NCBI GenBank assembly: GCA_016783105.1
Contig: JADHXF010000064.1
Span: 1 to 8,691 of the forward strand
Reading direction: 5' to 3'
From: Dehalococcoidales bacterium
GTDB lineage: Bacteria > Chloroflexota > Dehalococcoidia > Dehalococcoidales > RBG-16-60-22
DNA: 8,691 bases
Shown here: positions 6,065 to 8,691 of the stretch, piece after piece
Layout: the number at the start of each line of letters is the position of its first letter
How positions within the stretch are numbered: position 1 is the first letter of the stretch
Program-made: the position numbers and the translations under genes
The notes under the pieces: generated by a model
Seen by the model: the letters and a program-made list of their open reading frames with translations, nothing else
What the model was told of the DNA's origin: nothing
Database searches by the model: none

Positions 6065-7453
6065 CTATTTCAAATGCTGGTGTTTTAAATGGTGCCAGCT
6101 CTGCTTCAACTGGTCCAGCTCTGCCGCTGATGGCGTGACGTGTCCGTAACGGGCGCTGACATATTTTTGAGTGACATACCGGAGTGTATCCCGGTGTGCG
6201 GGCATTCTCTCCTGCAGGGTATCAAGGTACTCGTTGGCTGTCTGAAAAGCTGGCCTGGGCAGGCCACTTTTTGCTGTCCAGCGCAGGAGCTGCTGGTAAA
6301 GCTGACGTATCGAGGTTATCTCCTTCGGCTCCACTGCCTTCCGTTTCTTGAGCAGAGCCGGCCACTTCAGCAACTTGACTATCCAGGAGAGAATACGCCG
6401 GAAAAGCGACTGAATATCAGCCCAGAAGGCGCCGGACAGCGATTCATATTCAACATTTTCTGATGAGCCGAACTTGCTGCGCAGCCAGGTAAATAGCTGC
6501 TCCGAAATGCGCCAGAAGAAAACAAGTAAAAAACCAATCATAAGGATAGTCCAGCCAAAGCGAAGGCCTCTCCGGACCGCTTCAGTAAGGTAAAAGAACT
6601 TTGAATAGTCCGGCTCCTGGATGGGCGCAGGTGCGGGCATGATACCTGGCAGCGCCTCCCCAGGCGTTAAATCCGGCTGGGGGAAGAGGCTTATGATAAA
6701 CGTAATTCCCTTTGCCACCATCCCCCATAGCCAGGTCAGTCCCGCGATTGCTAATCGTAGTAAATCTGGCGTGATGACTGAGCCAATGGCAAGCCCCAGA
6801 AGGACGATGGCGCTGATGCTCATGAGCAGTATCCCCAGCCAGTTGCCGCGATACAGTTCAGTTGACTGCCTGTTCTCCCGGTCATGGGCTATTGATAGCG
6901 AGAACAGGGCAGCCGCGAAAAAGAGGAGAACAATCAGGATAGTCTGGCCGAGCTGAACCTCAAGTCCATAAGCGACGAAAAGCAGAATGAGCAGCATAAT
7001 CAGCCCGAACTGAAATTCACGTACCACGGTGGCAAACGCCATCGGCAGAGAGGCCATTCTCTGCCCGAACCACCAGAGCACACCGCCACTCACCAGTAAT
7101 ACCATCTCCGGTGCGAGACCGTAGAATATATTCATGAACGCCTCCCCCACGGCTTTCAACCACATTGCGTCGGCCAGAGGGAGATGACCAAATAGCTGGA
7201 TTTTGACCATCAGCAGCGTGAAGACGGCCCCGCCCACTATATTGAGGGAAATGCGGACTGCCCTGGGCCATCCCAGCCAGTGCAGTAGTCGGCTGGTGCC
7301 AAAAGCCAGCAGATACAGAAGTAAAAGGCCGGGAACATTCAGGCGTCCTCCGGCCATCAGGGCATTCAGCAGATACACCAGCGTGTAGAGCCAGCAGCCT
7401 TCCAGTGCCATAACAGCCGTGGTGAGGACCACTTTTTGCCCGATTGATTTCAT
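6065..7453 (-). CDS. Polytopic membrane protein with C-terminal DUF4129 domain
   Basis: A 462-residue membrane protein with about nine hydrophobic segments, roughly at residues 8-30, 41-60, 68-86, 112-129, 147-164, 170-187, 205-226, 232-256 and 298-316. A Pro-rich linker (about 259-282) lies between the eighth and ninth. After the last segment comes a basic soluble region, then a DUF4129 domain at about 380-437 (IRQLYQQLLRWTAKSGLPRP, later ANEYLDTL and YVSARYG). DUF4129 proteins are commonly encoded beside MoxR and DUF58 genes, often with transglutaminase domains; no transglutaminase core is present in this protein. The ATG at 7453 overlaps the DUF58 stop as ATGA, with GGGGA about 8 bases before it, so translation is probably coupled. 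The role is unknown and may be membrane anchoring of the MoxR/DUF58 complex. Confidence 0.85.
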   Translation of the reverse strand: MKSIGQKVVLTTAVMALEGCWLYTLVYLLNALMAGGRLNVPGLLLLYLLAFGTSRLLHWLGWPRAVRISLNIVGGAVFTLLMVKIQLFGHLPLADAMWLKAVGEAFMNIFYGLAPEMVLLVSGGVLWWFGQRMASLPMAFATVVREFQFGLIMLLILLFVAYGLEVQLGQTILIVLLFFAAALFSLSIAHDRENRQSTELYRGNWLGILLMSISAIVLLGLAIGSVITPDLLRLAIAGLTWLWGMVAKGITFIISLFPQPDLTPGEALPGIMPAPAPIQEPDYSKFFYLTEAVRRGLRFGWTILMIGFLLVFFWRISEQLFTWLRSKFGSSENVEYESLSGAFWADIQSLFRRILSWIVKLLKWPALLKKRKAVEPKEITSIRQLYQQLLRWTAKSGLPRPAFQTANEYLDTLQERMPAHRDTLRYVTQKYVSARYGHVTPSAAELDQLKQSWHHLKHQHLK

Positions 7454-8691
7454 GCCGTATTCCCCGGCATATAATCTGTGAAACCTTTCGGCGGTTTGAG
7501 AGCGTGCCAGGCATTGGCCAGGCCGGAATCGTTCCGCCTCTGTTTGCCGATTTGCAGGACGACCGATTTAAATCCGCCCTCTTTCAGCCTGGATAACAGT
7601 GCGGGAAAGGTGGTCAATGGTTCATCCAGGATAAAAACACAGGTAGTGCCCCAGGGTAAGGTGCCATAAACGTCCTGGAAAAATTCGGCAAAGGCGCCTT
7701 CCGGTTGCGGGGTGGCTCTGGCCAGCGCTTCCAGAATTCCGACCATTTGCGCATTACCTCCGCCGGGTGCCATTCGAATCGATTCGTTAAAAACCGAAGA
7801 CCGGGCGTTGGCGAACAGCCCGACCTGGCTTCGTTTCTGGATGATATAGTTGGCCAAAGAGGCGGCAGCACTGACGCCCAGCTCAAAGTCGTCTTCGTCG
7901 CCGCTTTGGAAGCTGTCAACGACTATAAACAACGCTATCTTGAGAGTTGTCGTTGGCTCAAAGACCTTTACCTGCAGGTTCTGATGGCGGGCACTCGCTT
8001 TCCAGTGAATGTAGCGCAGGCTGTCGTGGGGGGTGTACTCGCGTACGCCAATGGTGCGGGTCTGGTCCTCAAAGATGCGCCTTTCTGCCCGTGTCTCACC
8101 CAGGGGATTTATCGATGGTAGACCAAACTGTTCAATGGGGAAAATCCCGGGATAAACGATGATGGTATCATCCGAGGGGTACGTGCTGGAGCGCGGATAG
8201 AGACCGAAAATATCACCTGAAGTTACCGTTAGATTTCCCAGGCGGTAATAGCCTCTCTTCCGGCAGAGCAGATTGTGGCGCCAGCTGACTGCCGAGTACC
8301 AGAACAGGGAAGCGCTATAGCCCATGATACGCTGGTTGTCATCTTGTACTGATTCCGTGGTTGCATCCTGGATTACCAGCTGGCCGGGAATCAGGTGGCT
8401 AAGCTGCACCCAGGGTAGCGGTAGAATTTTGTGGTTGACCAGGCGTACTTTCAGTTCTACCGCTTCTCCGGGGAAGACGCGGTCTTCACTCATCGTGCGC
8501 TTGCATCCCACCCCGCGCAATGAAAATCGACTCCATAGTTTCCCGAGCACCGCCGCCGATATGGCCAGACCAAGCAGAATGACAATGAATACCAGGCCAT
8601 TCCAGGCAGCAATTAACAAAATTATGACAAGGATTATTAAACCAAACTTACCAAGCAGAAAACTCGTCGAATCCGATGAGGAGCTTTCATT
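7450..8691 (-). CDS. DUF58 domain protein, membrane-anchored (N-terminus beyond window edge)
   Basis: The frame is open from the window edge to the stop at 7450. A TTG at 8619 is a possible start, but 24 more codons upstream are open and continue the hydrophobic run (FLLGKFGLIILVIILLIAAW), so the true start is probably outside. Two hydrophobic segments lie near the N-terminus, followed by a beta-rich region that binds partners in this family (VFPGEAVELKVRLVNH). Counting from the TTG, the DUF58 signature REYTPHDSLRYIHWKASA is at 193-210, with KVFEPT after it. A von Willebrand-like fold then starts at FIVVDSFQSG (231-240). The metal-site motif is degenerate: a consensus DxSxS reads DSFQS here. 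Proteins of this family are expected partners of MoxR ATPases, and the gene order fits. Confidence 0.9.
   Translation of the reverse strand, partial: NESSSSDSTSFLLGKFGLIILVIILLIAAWNGLVFIVILLGLAISAAVLGKLWSRFSLRGVGCKRTMSEDRVFPGEAVELKVRLVNHKILPLPWVQLSHLIPGQLVIQDATTESVQDDNQRIMGYSASLFWYSAVSWRHNLLCRKRGYYRLGNLTVTSGDIFGLYPRSSTYPSDDTIIVYPGIFPIEQFGLPSINPLGETRAERRIFEDQTRTIGVREYTPHDSLRYIHWKASARHQNLQVKVFEPTTTLKIALFIVVDSFQSGDEDDFELGVSAAASLANYIIQKRSQVGLFANARSSVFNESIRMAPGGGNAQMVGILEALARATPQPEGAFAEFFQDVYGTLPWGTTCVFILDEPLTTFPALLSRLKEGGFKSVVLQIGKQRRNDSGLANAWHALKPPKGFTDYMPGNTA

Noticed and set aside
7705..8121. 138-codon plus-strand frame
   Set aside because: It is antisense to the DUF58 gene, whose signature motif is on the minus strand.

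Overview
The window looks like a bacterial chromosome of medium GC in which a small, decaying integrative element sits between two ordinary chromosomal loci. No gene names the host. The style of the large serine recombinase and the gene mix would fit Chloroflexota (Dehalococcoidia-like) or a similar environmental anaerobe, but this is a weak inference.

Layout. (1) At 1-262 (minus) is the N-terminus of a GlcD-type FAD-linked oxidase, cut by the window edge, with a TTG start, a good ribosome binding site and a plausible promoter upstream. (2) From about 383 to 4997 is an accessory island. On the minus strand it carries a frameshifted small protein with a Cys-His-Asp pattern (425-919), an intact AAA+ ATPase with a C-terminal helix-turn-helix (981-2126), and two coupled genes of unknown function (2813-3439 and a 5'-truncated one ending at 3436). 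On the plus strand it carries the last 80 codons and right terminal repeat of an IS3-family insertion sequence (2187-2458), a decayed open frame just after it (2459-2692), and a large serine recombinase that has lost its N-terminus and has a frameshift (3679-4993). (3) At 5072-8691 (minus) is a tightly packed DUF58 - membrane DUF4129 - MoxR ATPase operon. Its first gene runs off the right edge.

How the genes work together. The DUF58, DUF4129 and MoxR genes are a recurring chromosomal module, thought to couple a MoxR AAA+ chaperone to a von Willebrand-like partner and a membrane protein. Reading from right to left, it would normally be followed by the glcD-like gene. The island lies in that intergenic gap, and a 12-base near-identical pair (GGGGGTG[T/A]GGTA at 383-394 and 4986-4997) may mark its ends. 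The recombinase was probably the island's integrase. It now lacks the catalytic serine region and has a CCGG duplication that breaks its frame, so the island should no longer be able to move itself. The ATPase probably served its replication or maintenance.

I see no tRNA, rRNA, CRISPR array or clear riboswitch. I did not find a convincing intact new system. The least explained parts are the coupled unknown pair at 2813-3684, the Cys-His-Asp pseudogene and the ATPase.
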